Virus record (IMG/VR): IMGVR_UViG_3300046721_000075
Span: 1-46,540 of that record
Source: a virus
Strand: one strand, 5' to 3'
Length of the DNA stretch: 46,540 nucleotides
The translations under genes were made by a program, and so were the position numbers. Below the pieces are notes generated by a model. That model made no database searches and was not told the origin of the DNA. It saw only the letters and a program-made list of their open reading frames with translations. This document shows positions 1 to 8,415 of the stretch, in pieces. Each line of letters opens with the position of its first letter. Position 1 is the first letter of the stretch.

Positions 1-3000
1 CCTTCGACGCCACCTCGACCGCAGCCTCGTGGTCGGCCATCGCCCTGCGTCGGTTGTGGTCGTTGACCATGACCTGCTGAGGCTCGGTGAGGTCAGCTCT
101 CAGACCCTTGTTGACGACCGCATCCGCCCATACTTCACGGCTCGTCAGCCAAGGCTGGTCCGGGTGGTAGGTCTTCTCCCTCAGGAAGTGCCGGTCCCAG
201 GCTGCGACCACGTCACGCTCGACGGCGTCCTGAGCCAACGACAGGTACTCGTCGGTCGACAGGTAGTTCGGAACGTGGCCGACGAAGGACTTCTTGCCAC
301 CGACGTCGTAGTAGACCCTGGTGCCCTTGACCGAGAAGGCGGAGCCCTCCATGCCCTGACCCTTGTAGGTCTCGGTCAGCGGCTCGCCACCCAGCTTGCG
401 GGCTGCACGAATCTTGGCGTCGTTGCGCTTCAGCCTCGCCTGAACTTCACCCCACGAGCCGATTCCCTCGGCAGCGAGATGAGCCTTGGCCCGTTCCAGG
501 GCATCGTGGTACTCCAGCCCGACCCGCTCACGGGTCATGTTCAGGCTCTTGGCGAGGTCGGCCTGCGTGAGCTTGTCGTTGAGCTTCAGCCCGAGGTACA
601 TCTGGTCCTTGGCGGAGAGGGTGGACAGCGCCTGGACGCCCATCGACCTGTCCATGTACTTCAGGAACTCCCCGATGCCACCGCCCTTCGGTGCGAGCGC
701 CTTCCGCAGGACCTCCTCCGAGGTTGCCGCCCGGTTGGAAACGTCGGGAGCGGCGATGTTCTCAGCGATGGATTCCCCTTCCTCCATCGTGGCCCTCGGC
801 GTGTCCAGGAAGTCCGTGAACCTCGCGTACGACTGGTACTTCATCAGGTCGCCCAACAGGTTCTGGTCGGCCTGCTTGTTCCAGTCCAGGCCCATCTCCT
901 GGGCGATTTCGACCATCGTGGGCTCACGCTGAAGCTTCTCGGACAGCGTTCGCTTCGCCTCGGCGTACCTGGGGTTGAGGTTCTCCAGGTAGCGAGGCAT
1001 GTTGATGAACTGCATGTTCTCCTTGGCGTACTTCGTCAGCGCCCGGTCGATGTTCACGGCAGCAAAGCCATGCAGCGAGTTCGGCTCTCCCTCGGCGTTG
1101 AACATCCGGTAGCTACGCATCGACTCCGACATGGTGATGACAGCCTGGTTCATCAGCTCGGTGTCGCTAGCTTCCCGGTCGAACGCACCCTTGTTGTTCC
1201 GTTGCCACTTCTTGACCACGCCCTCGATGAACCGCTGGTTCATCTGGATGAGGCCGTTCCACACCTCAGAGATACCCGAGTCCACCATCACCTTGGCGAA
1301 CAACGCACGCTGAGCGTCCCCAGAATGCTTCGGGACGATGGGCTCCCACTCCGGGTTCACATTCGCACCGAGCTGCTGGCGGTATCTCTCCGGCAGCGTG
1401 CCCTGCCACTGAGCGACCGCACCCTCGTTCATGCCCTTGGTGGAGGTCATTCCGTAGTCGTGTGCCGTATCCCGCGCAGCTTGGAGCAAGGCATCGGCTT
1501 CCTCCGGGTACAGGCTGCGGAGCAGGGCCTCGGAGTGGGTCTCGTCAAGGTTGAACGGGGATGTTCCCTCCGGCAGGTTCCACGCTGAGGCCATGTCGTC
1601 GGGGATGTGGGTGACGTCCCGCATCTGGTTCCGCATCCACTCCATCAACTTCCAGGTGCGGGCCTTCGACCCCCCCGAGACATCCTTCGGGATGTCCTTC
1701 GCGTTGCCGTAGTCGTTGCCTTCGAGAGACGCCCAGTCCCGCTCCCCCTTGCTACCAGGCTCGAACGTCATGCTGCCGGGGAGCATCTTCGTCTCCGACT
1801 TGGGCGCGTACAGCAGCCGCGATTCCTCCAGGCTCTCGGGGAACAGCCCGACCTCGCCGAGCTTCGGCACAGGCAGGAGCCATTGCCTCGCCGGATAGTC
1901 CTTGGGCCACCAGGGACCGCTACGGACCATCCGCGCACCAAGGGACCGCGAGATAGCAGCGTTCCGTTCCTTCAGAACCGCTGCTGACGCTGCGTCCCAC
2001 TCCTTGCCGCCGCCAGCCTCGTACTTCTCGTTCCGCTCATGCCACCGCTTCTGGTCCTTCTTGAACTGAAGGTCCTCGGTGCCCTTGGGGTAGACCCTGC
2101 GACGGAAGCGGTTGAGGGCGTCGGGCTTGGGGTACGGCCCAGGGTAAGGGGGCCGGTCCCGCAACATCGCGTTGACCTTCTGCGTCCACTCAGCCTTGGC
2201 TGCAAGGAAGTCCGGGTCGAGCTGGCCCTCCTTGAACTTCCTCGCGCTCGGAGGCTTGCCGACCAGCCTCGCGGCGGTCGCCCGGTCCTGGTCGGACCAC
2301 TCCAGGGCGGCGCCGCCCCACTTCTCCTCCGGCTCCTTCTGAATGGTGGCCCGTCTGCCGAACTCCGCCCCCTCCCACGTCTCAGGGTTCTGGTCGTTCA
2401 GCGCGTCCACCAGGCTCCGGGTGGTCTGCCGACGGATACGACCTGCCGTCTTATAGGTCTGCGCCTCGGCATCCCTCAACAGCCCCGCTGCCTCATGGAC
2501 ACCGAACTTCTCGTGGATGACCTTCAGCAGGTCGGGAAGGTCCTCCGCTTCACGGATAGCCATGTAGAGACGACCCAGCGACTCCTCCTCGGCGAAGGGT
2601 ACGTACCGCTCTGGCTCTCCCAGGCGCTCCCGAGCCCTCTCGATGGGGGTCTTCTCCTCGTACTTCGAGGGCGGGCGGTTCAGGGAGTACGGTCCCCTCG
2701 CTTCACCCCCCGTCTCCTTGGCTGCCTTCTTAGCAGTTGCCTTCTCCAGAACGAGCGCCCGACCTTCAGGGGTCTGCTCGTAGTACTGGATGGTCCCGAT
2801 GATGTCGTTCTTCTTGACCTCCAGGTCACGGTCTTTCCACTCCGCGACCGGACTAGGAGAGTCTGCGGTGAGGCGAGCGGGCTCGACCTTGCGCTTGACG
2901 AGTGGGGCGAGGTCCATGTCAGGCAGACCATTACGTCGCCAGGTGACACGCAGGCCCGCGTCGTTGGCCTGCGTAATCATGTTCTTCGTCCCCGCCGAGT

Positions 3001-5290
3001 GCTTGACCACGAGGACGCGACCCGTCACAGGGTCCTTCATGACGCGCCCATCGTCGTGCCTCATCGTGCGAGGCTTCCCGCTGAGGTTGTCGTGGAAGGC
3101 GTAGACCTCGTCGGGCTTGCCCTCCTTCAGCATCTGGGTGTTGCGGATGGGACCGGCGGCACCCTTGTACTGGCGCCACTGGGCGGGATACCGCTCGATG
3201 GCGAGACCACGGGCACGAGCCAGGTCCTCGGCGATGGTGTCCAACCCCGGCGCTCCACCCACGATGACCACGGCGTTCTCCGGCAGCGAGTTGATGACCT
3301 CGGCCACCATCGCCTCGTTCTGCCAGTCACGACCCCCCGTGAACAGGACCCTCCTGCCGTTCCCCCCGTAGCGACCGGGCTCCTTGGTGGGCTTCGTGGG
3401 ACGCCCACCAGCCTTGCCGCCCTTCGTCGGCTGGCCCTCGAACAGGCTCTGGTAGAGCGCCTCGTCGGGGGTCAGTTCCCTCGGAGGCCCTTCCTCGGGC
3501 GGGGGCTCCCGCGTCTCGATGGGAGGCTCCTCACCACGAGCGGCTGGCACTCCTTCAGGGAACAGGCTCGCGTAGAGGGCGTCCTCGGGAGTGGCAGCAG
3601 CGGCAGCAGCCGGAGCCACGGTGGTCTCACCGGTGGTCGTGGGAACAGCCTCAGCCGGAGCTTCACCACGCTTGCGGGCCTGCATCTGCTCAGCGATGCG
3701 GTCCATCTCGGCGGTGTCGTCGGCACGCATGGCCTCCATGTAGCGGTCCTCCAGGTCGTCCTTCGCAGGACGTGGCACAGGAGGAGCCACGGGAACCTCA
3801 CGAGGTACGGCGGCGGGGTTGAACCGCTGGACGTCGACGGCGTCGTTACCGAGGAACCTCGTCGCGCCGTCGGCACGCTTGACGATGAAGCCGCGCTTGC
3901 CTGACGTACCGAGACCACCGACCACCGTGACGTCGCCCTCTACCCAGGGGTTCTTCCCGCCCTTCTCCGAGTACCGGACCTTGTCACCACGCTTCAGCGT
4001 GGCCGGGTCCACGGGGTCGAACCGTCGCGCTGCCTCTTGGGTCAGCGGGATACCGGCGTGCGCCTCGGGGTTCACCGTCGGGTCGATGGAGTCCATCCCC
4101 ACCTTCTTCAGGTCGGGCTCACCGAGGGACATGAACATGGCCTTCGCCCTGGCGAACGCATCGGTCAGACCGTGGGCCTTCGCCAGCAGGTTGGCATCAC
4201 GGTTCCACTCCGCCCGCCCCGTCATGTAGGCCATCTGGTGCTTCGAGGCAATCTCGTTCACGCCCCACCGAAGGCGAGCGTTGTAGATGGAGGACCACAC
4301 ACCGTTCGTGCGTTCGATGCGGGGGAGTTCGTAACGCTTCGCCAGCTCGTAGCGGTGCTGGAGGGCGTCAGGCTCGAACCACTTGGCACGGATGCCCTCG
4401 TCCTGGGTGGGGAGCGGGGTCTTGCGAGCCTCCAGGTCGGCGATGGCCTTCTCCAGGTTCGCCAACGGTTCGGTGGCGAAGTAGCGCAACGGCTTCTGGA
4501 TGAGTTCCCGACGCAGGATGGACGGCGAGTACGGCAGCGCGATGGGCTTCTCACCGACGAGCATCTTGTACTCGCCACCGGGGTAGGTCCTGCCGACACC
4601 CGGTTCCAAGGCACGAATCCACTGGGGGATGTTCTGGAGGCTCCGGTTGGCGAGCGCGTTCAGTTCACCCTGACGAGCGAAGTTCCCTGCGGCCATCTCC
4701 TTGCCAGCTTCGAGGAACGCCTGGGACGCGGCGCTGCCGCCGAGCATGTTGCCCGCCGCGACCACGCCCCTCGATGCGACGGCGGAGGCTGAGAAGGCAT
4801 CGAGGACGACCTGGATGGGCTGCTTGTACACGTTCTCCAGGAACTGTGAGGCCGGGGCGCCGCCAGGAAGGAGGGGTCCGTAGTAGTCCTTGTAGAACTT
4901 CAGGATGTCCGGGGCCTGCCGGACGAACTGCGCCGTGTACCAGGGAGAGTCGTTCAGCTTGCCGCCGGAGATGGCCTCCTCCGCGACCTTCGTGAGGTCG
5001 TGGTAGGCCCCACCTATCATGCTGCCGATGCCGGAGGCGAACTGGCTGGCGTTCGACAGGACGTTCTTCAGCAGGCCACCGATGGAGTGCCCCTGCGTGG
5101 CCGGGGGAGGCTGGGCCAGCGGGGAGTACCCCATGTACTGAGCGCCATATGGACTTGGAGCTGAGGGTGGGGCTTGCCAGGCTGCGAGACCGTAAGGCTG
5201 AAGTGAAGCTGGAAGCCCACCGGCAGGAACCCCCGGTGCAGCAGGAGCGGCAGGCGCCTGCGGCACCAGGGACTGGACGGTGATAGCCAC
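1..5290 (-). CDS. Giant polyvalent virion protein, N-terminal part (open at left edge)
   Basis: An uninterrupted reading frame of 1763 codons starts at GTG 5290, 1 base after the stop of the upstream gene, and runs off the window. The N terminus is Pro/Ala/Gly-rich, like the two preceding proteins. A DUF2493/YspA-type SLOG (Rossmann) domain lies at about residues 645-785, with GGRDW, VVIVGGAPGLD and AGPIRN motifs. A sigma-70-like module lies at about 1345-1605: a region-2-like helical segment, a region-3-like REPTMVEIAQEMGL segment, and a region-4-like helix-turn-helix with TQADLAKSLNMTRERV. The linker at 560-620 carries two copies of a D-A-L-Y-x-S-L-F motif. Large multi-domain proteins of this type (polyvalent proteins described by Aravind and colleagues) are believed to be packaged and injected. 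The gene probably continues into 46540-42475. Domain calls are by eye, and activity is unproven. Confidence 0.85.
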   Translation of the reverse strand, partial: MAITVQSLVPQAPAAPAAPGVPAGGLPASLQPYGLAAWQAPPSAPSPYGAQYMGYSPLAQPPPATQGHSIGGLLKNVLSNASQFASGIGSMIGGAYHDLTKVAEEAISGGKLNDSPWYTAQFVRQAPDILKFYKDYYGPLLPGGAPASQFLENVYKQPIQVVLDAFSASAVASRGVVAAGNMLGGSAASQAFLEAGKEMAAGNFARQGELNALANRSLQNIPQWIRALEPGVGRTYPGGEYKMLVGEKPIALPYSPSILRRELIQKPLRYFATEPLANLEKAIADLEARKTPLPTQDEGIRAKWFEPDALQHRYELAKRYELPRIERTNGVWSSIYNARLRWGVNEIASKHQMAYMTGRAEWNRDANLLAKAHGLTDAFARAKAMFMSLGEPDLKKVGMDSIDPTVNPEAHAGIPLTQEAARRFDPVDPATLKRGDKVRYSEKGGKNPWVEGDVTVVGGLGTSGKRGFIVKRADGATRFLGNDAVDVQRFNPAAVPREVPVAPPVPRPAKDDLEDRYMEAMRADDTAEMDRIAEQMQARKRGEAPAEAVPTTTGETTVAPAAAAAATPEDALYASLFPEGVPAARGEEPPIETREPPPEEGPPRELTPDEALYQSLFEGQPTKGGKAGGRPTKPTKEPGRYGGNGRRVLFTGGRDWQNEAMVAEVINSLPENAVVIVGGAPGLDTIAEDLARARGLAIERYPAQWRQYKGAAGPIRNTQMLKEGKPDEVYAFHDNLSGKPRTMRHDDGRVMKDPVTGRVLVVKHSAGTKNMITQANDAGLRVTWRRNGLPDMDLAPLVKRKVEPARLTADSPSPVAEWKDRDLEVKKNDIIGTIQYYEQTPEGRALVLEKATAKKAAKETGGEARGPYSLNRPPSKYEEKTPIERARERLGEPERYVPFAEEESLGRLYMAIREAEDLPDLLKVIHEKFGVHEAAGLLRDAEAQTYKTAGRIRRQTTRSLVDALNDQNPETWEGAEFGRRATIQKEPEEKWGGAALEWSDQDRATAARLVGKPPSARKFKEGQLDPDFLAAKAEWTQKVNAMLRDRPPYPGPYPKPDALNRFRRRVYPKGTEDLQFKKDQKRWHERNEKYEAGGGKEWDAASAAVLKERNAAISRSLGARMVRSGPWWPKDYPARQWLLPVPKLGEVGLFPESLEESRLLYAPKSETKMLPGSMTFEPGSKGERDWASLEGNDYGNAKDIPKDVSGGSKARTWKLMEWMRNQMRDVTHIPDDMASAWNLPEGTSPFNLDETHSEALLRSLYPEEADALLQAARDTAHDYGMTSTKGMNEGAVAQWQGTLPERYRQQLGANVNPEWEPIVPKHSGDAQRALFAKVMVDSGISEVWNGLIQMNQRFIEGVVKKWQRNNKGAFDREASDTELMNQAVITMSESMRSYRMFNAEGEPNSLHGFAAVNIDRALTKYAKENMQFINMPRYLENLNPRYAEAKRTLSEKLQREPTMVEIAQEMGLDWNKQADQNLLGDLMKYQSYARFTDFLDTPRATMEEGESIAENIAAPDVSNRAATSEEVLRKALAPKGGGIGEFLKYMDRSMGVQALSTLSAKDQMYLGLKLNDKLTQADLAKSLNMTRERVGLEYHDALERAKAHLAAEGIGSWGEVQARLKRNDAKIRAARKLGGEPLTETYKGQGMEGSAFSVKGTRVYYDVGGKKSFVGHVPNYLSTDEYLSLAQDAVERDVVAAWDRHFLREKTYHPDQPWLTSREVWADAVVNKGLRADLTEPQQVMVNDHNRRRAMADHEAAVEVASK

Positions 5291-5291
5291 G

Positions 5292-7385
5292 CTAGAACCT
5301 TATGCCAAGTTGCTCCAGGTAGCTCTGCATCAACGGCCACCTCTGGTCGGGAGGCACACTGTTCCACAGGTTCTCCCAGTCCATCGCGGTCTGAGGCATC
5401 GCCGTCGGTCCAACCTGAGGTCCTGCATACGTCTGAGCGAACTGCTCCGGGAACAACTGGGCATACGCCGCATCCTTCTCGGCCTGGCTCATGGGACCGA
5501 GCCCGGCCTGGGGGACTCCTACCGCAGCCTGACCAGCCTGAGCCGCAGCTTGCTCCACGGGAGCAGCCAGGCCGTTGCCAGGTGGGGGACCGTACGGGTT
5601 CGTGTAGCTCTGGGGGTACGGGTAGTACGGGTCCGTCGGCCCGGCATAGCGAGCACCTGTATACGCCGACGACCCATAGTTCGGAACGACCGTTCCTGGC
5701 GGTGCCGCGTAGCCGAACCCTGGTGAGCCGGGAACCATGTTCGGAGCGCCTGCTCCCTCACCGGTGAGCGCCGACTCCAGGCCAGCAGCAGCGGTGCTGG
5801 CAGCCCCAGCAGGACCGGCGCCACCGGCGCCACCAACAGCGGCACCAGCCGCCCCCCGACCCCCAGCCTCAGCGGTCAGACCAGCGATGTACTTCTCCCA
5901 CGCCGCGTTGTCCAACCCCGTGCCGTACCGAGTGAGCAGGTTCTCTGGAATCCCGCCAACCTTGCCCAGACCCGTCGCGGTCTTACCCAGACCCCACAAC
6001 GGAACCTGCCCCAGCCTGTTCATGACACCGCCCGCCTCACCGAGCTGCCCCGCCTTTGCCGTCAAGCCAGCACCGATGCCGGGCATCTTGCCCAACGCAG
6101 CGCCGATGAGGAAGTTCTCTATACCCCCACCGAGACCTGTCATCCCTGCCAGATGATGAGCCGCTGAGGCGGGAGTCTCAGGAGGCAAGGCGGTCTGTCC
6201 GTGTCCAGGAGAGAACCAGTTACGGGCCTCGGTCAACAGCCCACCAAGACCACCACCGATGAGACCACCAGCAAGCGCCCCAGCAGGACCAGCGAACATG
6301 CCGATACCGGCTCCGAGACCCGCGCCCTTCAGGGCGCCCTCACCCATACCTATCATCCGGTCGGTCGACGTCATCTGACGCTCGGTACCCGGCACGGCTC
6401 CCAAGGTCTGTGGACCACCAGCACCGCCACCAGTGGGAGCAGTTCCATAACTCCCCATGAGCTGGGGGATGAGCGTGTCCAGGGTGTTCGGGCTGAGCGC
6501 GAGGGCGGTAGCGAGGGTCGGGTTCCCTGCGGCCTGGGCGACGACCTTGCTCCTCAGCTCATCGGCGGTCATGCCCTCCTTCATGGTCTGCATGACGACC
6601 GTGGCGAGCGGCGCGAGGTAGGGGTTCTTGGTCGGGTCCATCACCGATGCGGCGCCCAACGGTGAGACACGGACCCCCGAGCCAGGAGCACCACCACCGG
6701 GGTAGATGGTGTTGAACGCGCCGTACAGGTCGGGCTGAGCGCCCTGCATGTTGTCGGCCTGGAGGGCCGCGTCCATCATCATCCGCGACTGGGAAGCGGG
6801 GAGGCCCGCGACCGCGTTCGCCTGCAAGGCGTTGACCATCTGCGAGCGGAAATCCTGCTGTGCCTTGGCCTGGTCCATCGCGTACTGCTGGGCCTGCTGG
6901 GTGTAGTTCTGATACCCCTGGTACGCGGCGTAGTTCGCGGCGTTCCGAGCGTCGGCAAGCTGCGCCGATTGCGACCCGCCACCACCCTGGGACAGCGCGT
7001 CGACCAACCTCTGGTCGGCCCCGATGTTGTTCTGGAAGTACGGGTCACTCTTCTGGTAGTTCACGACGTCCGACCCGAGCCAGTTGGCGATGGACGGGTC
7101 TGCGCCTCCTCCGCTGGAGGACTGATTCCTGATAGACGCCATCTGCGTGTTCAACCCGCCGTAGATGCTGGCTCGGTCGGCCATCATGTTCGAGTACGAC
7201 ATCGCCGCTTGCTGGGCGTACGGGTCGGAGATGTTCGGAAGCTGAGGGAGAAGCCCGTTCAGCCCTGGGAAGTAGGGCGTCGGGTTCTGTGCCGCCGTCG
7301 GTGGCAGACCATAGGCACCCCTGACGGCGCCACCCTTGGTGTAGGCCGATGAGTACGGCGAGTACCCCTGGACGTCGAAGGCCAT
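5292..7385 (-). CDS. Putative internal/ejection virion protein with glycine zipper
   Basis: 697 residues, rich in Ala, Gly, Gln and Tyr. The first third is helical and Gln/Ala-rich. Residues about 350-387 form a long glycine-zipper segment (repeated GxGxG in a small-residue helix) typical of proteins that insert into membranes. The rest is Pro/Gly/Tyr-rich linker. A YSPY motif sits at residues 8-11, and an AAYAQLFPE motif near residue 635 resembles motifs in the giant protein downstream. It is the middle of three consecutive genes (7386, 5292, 5290) with similar composition, ordered like the internal core or ejection proteins of short-tailed phages. That role is inferred from composition and order. 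No enzymatic domain was recognised. Confidence 0.75.
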   Translation of the reverse strand: MAFDVQGYSPYSSAYTKGGAVRGAYGLPPTAAQNPTPYFPGLNGLLPQLPNISDPYAQQAAMSYSNMMADRASIYGGLNTQMASIRNQSSSGGGADPSIANWLGSDVVNYQKSDPYFQNNIGADQRLVDALSQGGGGSQSAQLADARNAANYAAYQGYQNYTQQAQQYAMDQAKAQQDFRSQMVNALQANAVAGLPASQSRMMMDAALQADNMQGAQPDLYGAFNTIYPGGGAPGSGVRVSPLGAASVMDPTKNPYLAPLATVVMQTMKEGMTADELRSKVVAQAAGNPTLATALALSPNTLDTLIPQLMGSYGTAPTGGGAGGPQTLGAVPGTERQMTSTDRMIGMGEGALKGAGLGAGIGMFAGPAGALAGGLIGGGLGGLLTEARNWFSPGHGQTALPPETPASAAHHLAGMTGLGGGIENFLIGAALGKMPGIGAGLTAKAGQLGEAGGVMNRLGQVPLWGLGKTATGLGKVGGIPENLLTRYGTGLDNAAWEKYIAGLTAEAGGRGAAGAAVGGAGGAGPAGAASTAAAGLESALTGEGAGAPNMVPGSPGFGYAAPPGTVVPNYGSSAYTGARYAGPTDPYYPYPQSYTNPYGPPPGNGLAAPVEQAAAQAGQAAVGVPQAGLGPMSQAEKDAAYAQLFPEQFAQTYAGPQVGPTAMPQTAMDWENLWNSVPPDQRWPLMQSYLEQLGIRF

Positions 7386-8384
7386 CTACCCATACCTGCG
7401 GTTCGACGGCCCGCCGCCGACCCCGCCCCCGTACAGGGTCCGGTACGAGTTCAGCCAGGAGTTCACGTAGTTCTGGATGCCGGTCCCCGCCCACGGCTGC
7501 TGAGCCTGGGCTCCGTAGCGGAACATCGCCGGGACCCATTCCAGGTTGTTCTGATGCTGAGCCAGGATGGAGTTGACCGCCGCCAGCGCGACCCGGTCCT
7601 GTACCTGCTGGGGCGCCTTCGAGATGGGACCGGTCCCGCCGTACTGCTCCCACATCTTCTGGTCCATGCCATACGCCCCACCCTGGGGGTTCACGTAGTT
7701 GCCCCCAGCCTGCTGACGCAGGGCCTCCAACACGCCGTATCCAGTCGGCACATTCGGTCCACCCTGGTACAGGGGCGGTTGCTCAGACGCACGGAACGCC
7801 AGGTTCTGGGCGTTCAGGTCGGCCATCTGCTGGGAGTTGGTGGCTCGGGCACCAGCCAAGTTCGCGGCCACCTTCGCCAGCACCTGCTCATAGGCGTTCG
7901 TGGCCTGCTGGTTCAACTGCTTGTGAATGCCGGAGAACTCCACACCACGGTTCCCCACGTCCTGAGCGATGGAGTCCAGACCCAAGCCGTACGCCATCTT
8001 CGCCGAGGAGCGGTCGGCCCCGGCCTGAGCCTGAGCCGCCCCCAAACCCTGACCGAAGGCAGCAGACTTCATCTGGAAACCGGGCATGAAGTTCACCACG
8101 CCCGGTGGGGTCGGACCTGGCAGGTACTGACCGACGTTCAGGTCGGAGCCACGGCTCATGGTGCTGGGCTGCGTGTTAGGAGGGATGACGGAGTTCAGCG
8201 CCGCCCACGGCATATTCGGCATCGGAGCGTTCCACGGAGCCGTTTGCTGCTGACCAGGAGCAGGGGGCGTTCCCGGCATCCCCGCTCCGAAACCCCCATA
8301 TGGTGAATACGGAAGGCGATACCGGGGTGCGGCGCCGTACAGACCCCCGGTGTTCGGGAGTGCGAATCCGCTGTCAACCATCAC
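7386..8384 (-). CDS. Virion protein with transglycosylase-like C-terminal domain
   Basis: 332 residues. The N terminus (1-100) is Pro/Gly/Tyr-rich with YSPYG at 26-30. A helical Ala/Gln-rich region covers about 105-200. Residues 214-292 resemble small lytic-transglycosylase (Rpf/SLT-like) folds: a possible catalytic Glu at 220, then GGAYGMDQKMWEQYGG and a VQDRVA segment, as in GAYGxxQ...W...YGG...Q..VA of that group. It could be a virion-associated muralytic protein that opens peptidoglycan during DNA entry. It abuts the next gene with no gap. The hydrolase call is moderate because only the central motif is clear. Confidence 0.75.
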   Translation of the reverse strand: MMVDSGFALPNTGGLYGAAPRYRLPYSPYGGFGAGMPGTPPAPGQQQTAPWNAPMPNMPWAALNSVIPPNTQPSTMSRGSDLNVGQYLPGPTPPGVVNFMPGFQMKSAAFGQGLGAAQAQAGADRSSAKMAYGLGLDSIAQDVGNRGVEFSGIHKQLNQQATNAYEQVLAKVAANLAGARATNSQQMADLNAQNLAFRASEQPPLYQGGPNVPTGYGVLEALRQQAGGNYVNPQGGAYGMDQKMWEQYGGTGPISKAPQQVQDRVALAAVNSILAQHQNNLEWVPAMFRYGAQAQQPWAGTGIQNYVNSWLNSYRTLYGGGVGGGPSNRRYG

Positions 8385-8415
8385 ACCTCACCCCGTCTCG
8401 GTGCATCGTAGTCCT

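Noticed and set aside
29-3904. Long plus-strand open frames opposite the giant gene (up to 621 codons)
   Set aside because: They mirror the GC-rich minus-strand frame, lack ribosome sites and have Arg/Leu/Val-heavy nonsense composition. The minus frame has recognisable domains across the same bases.
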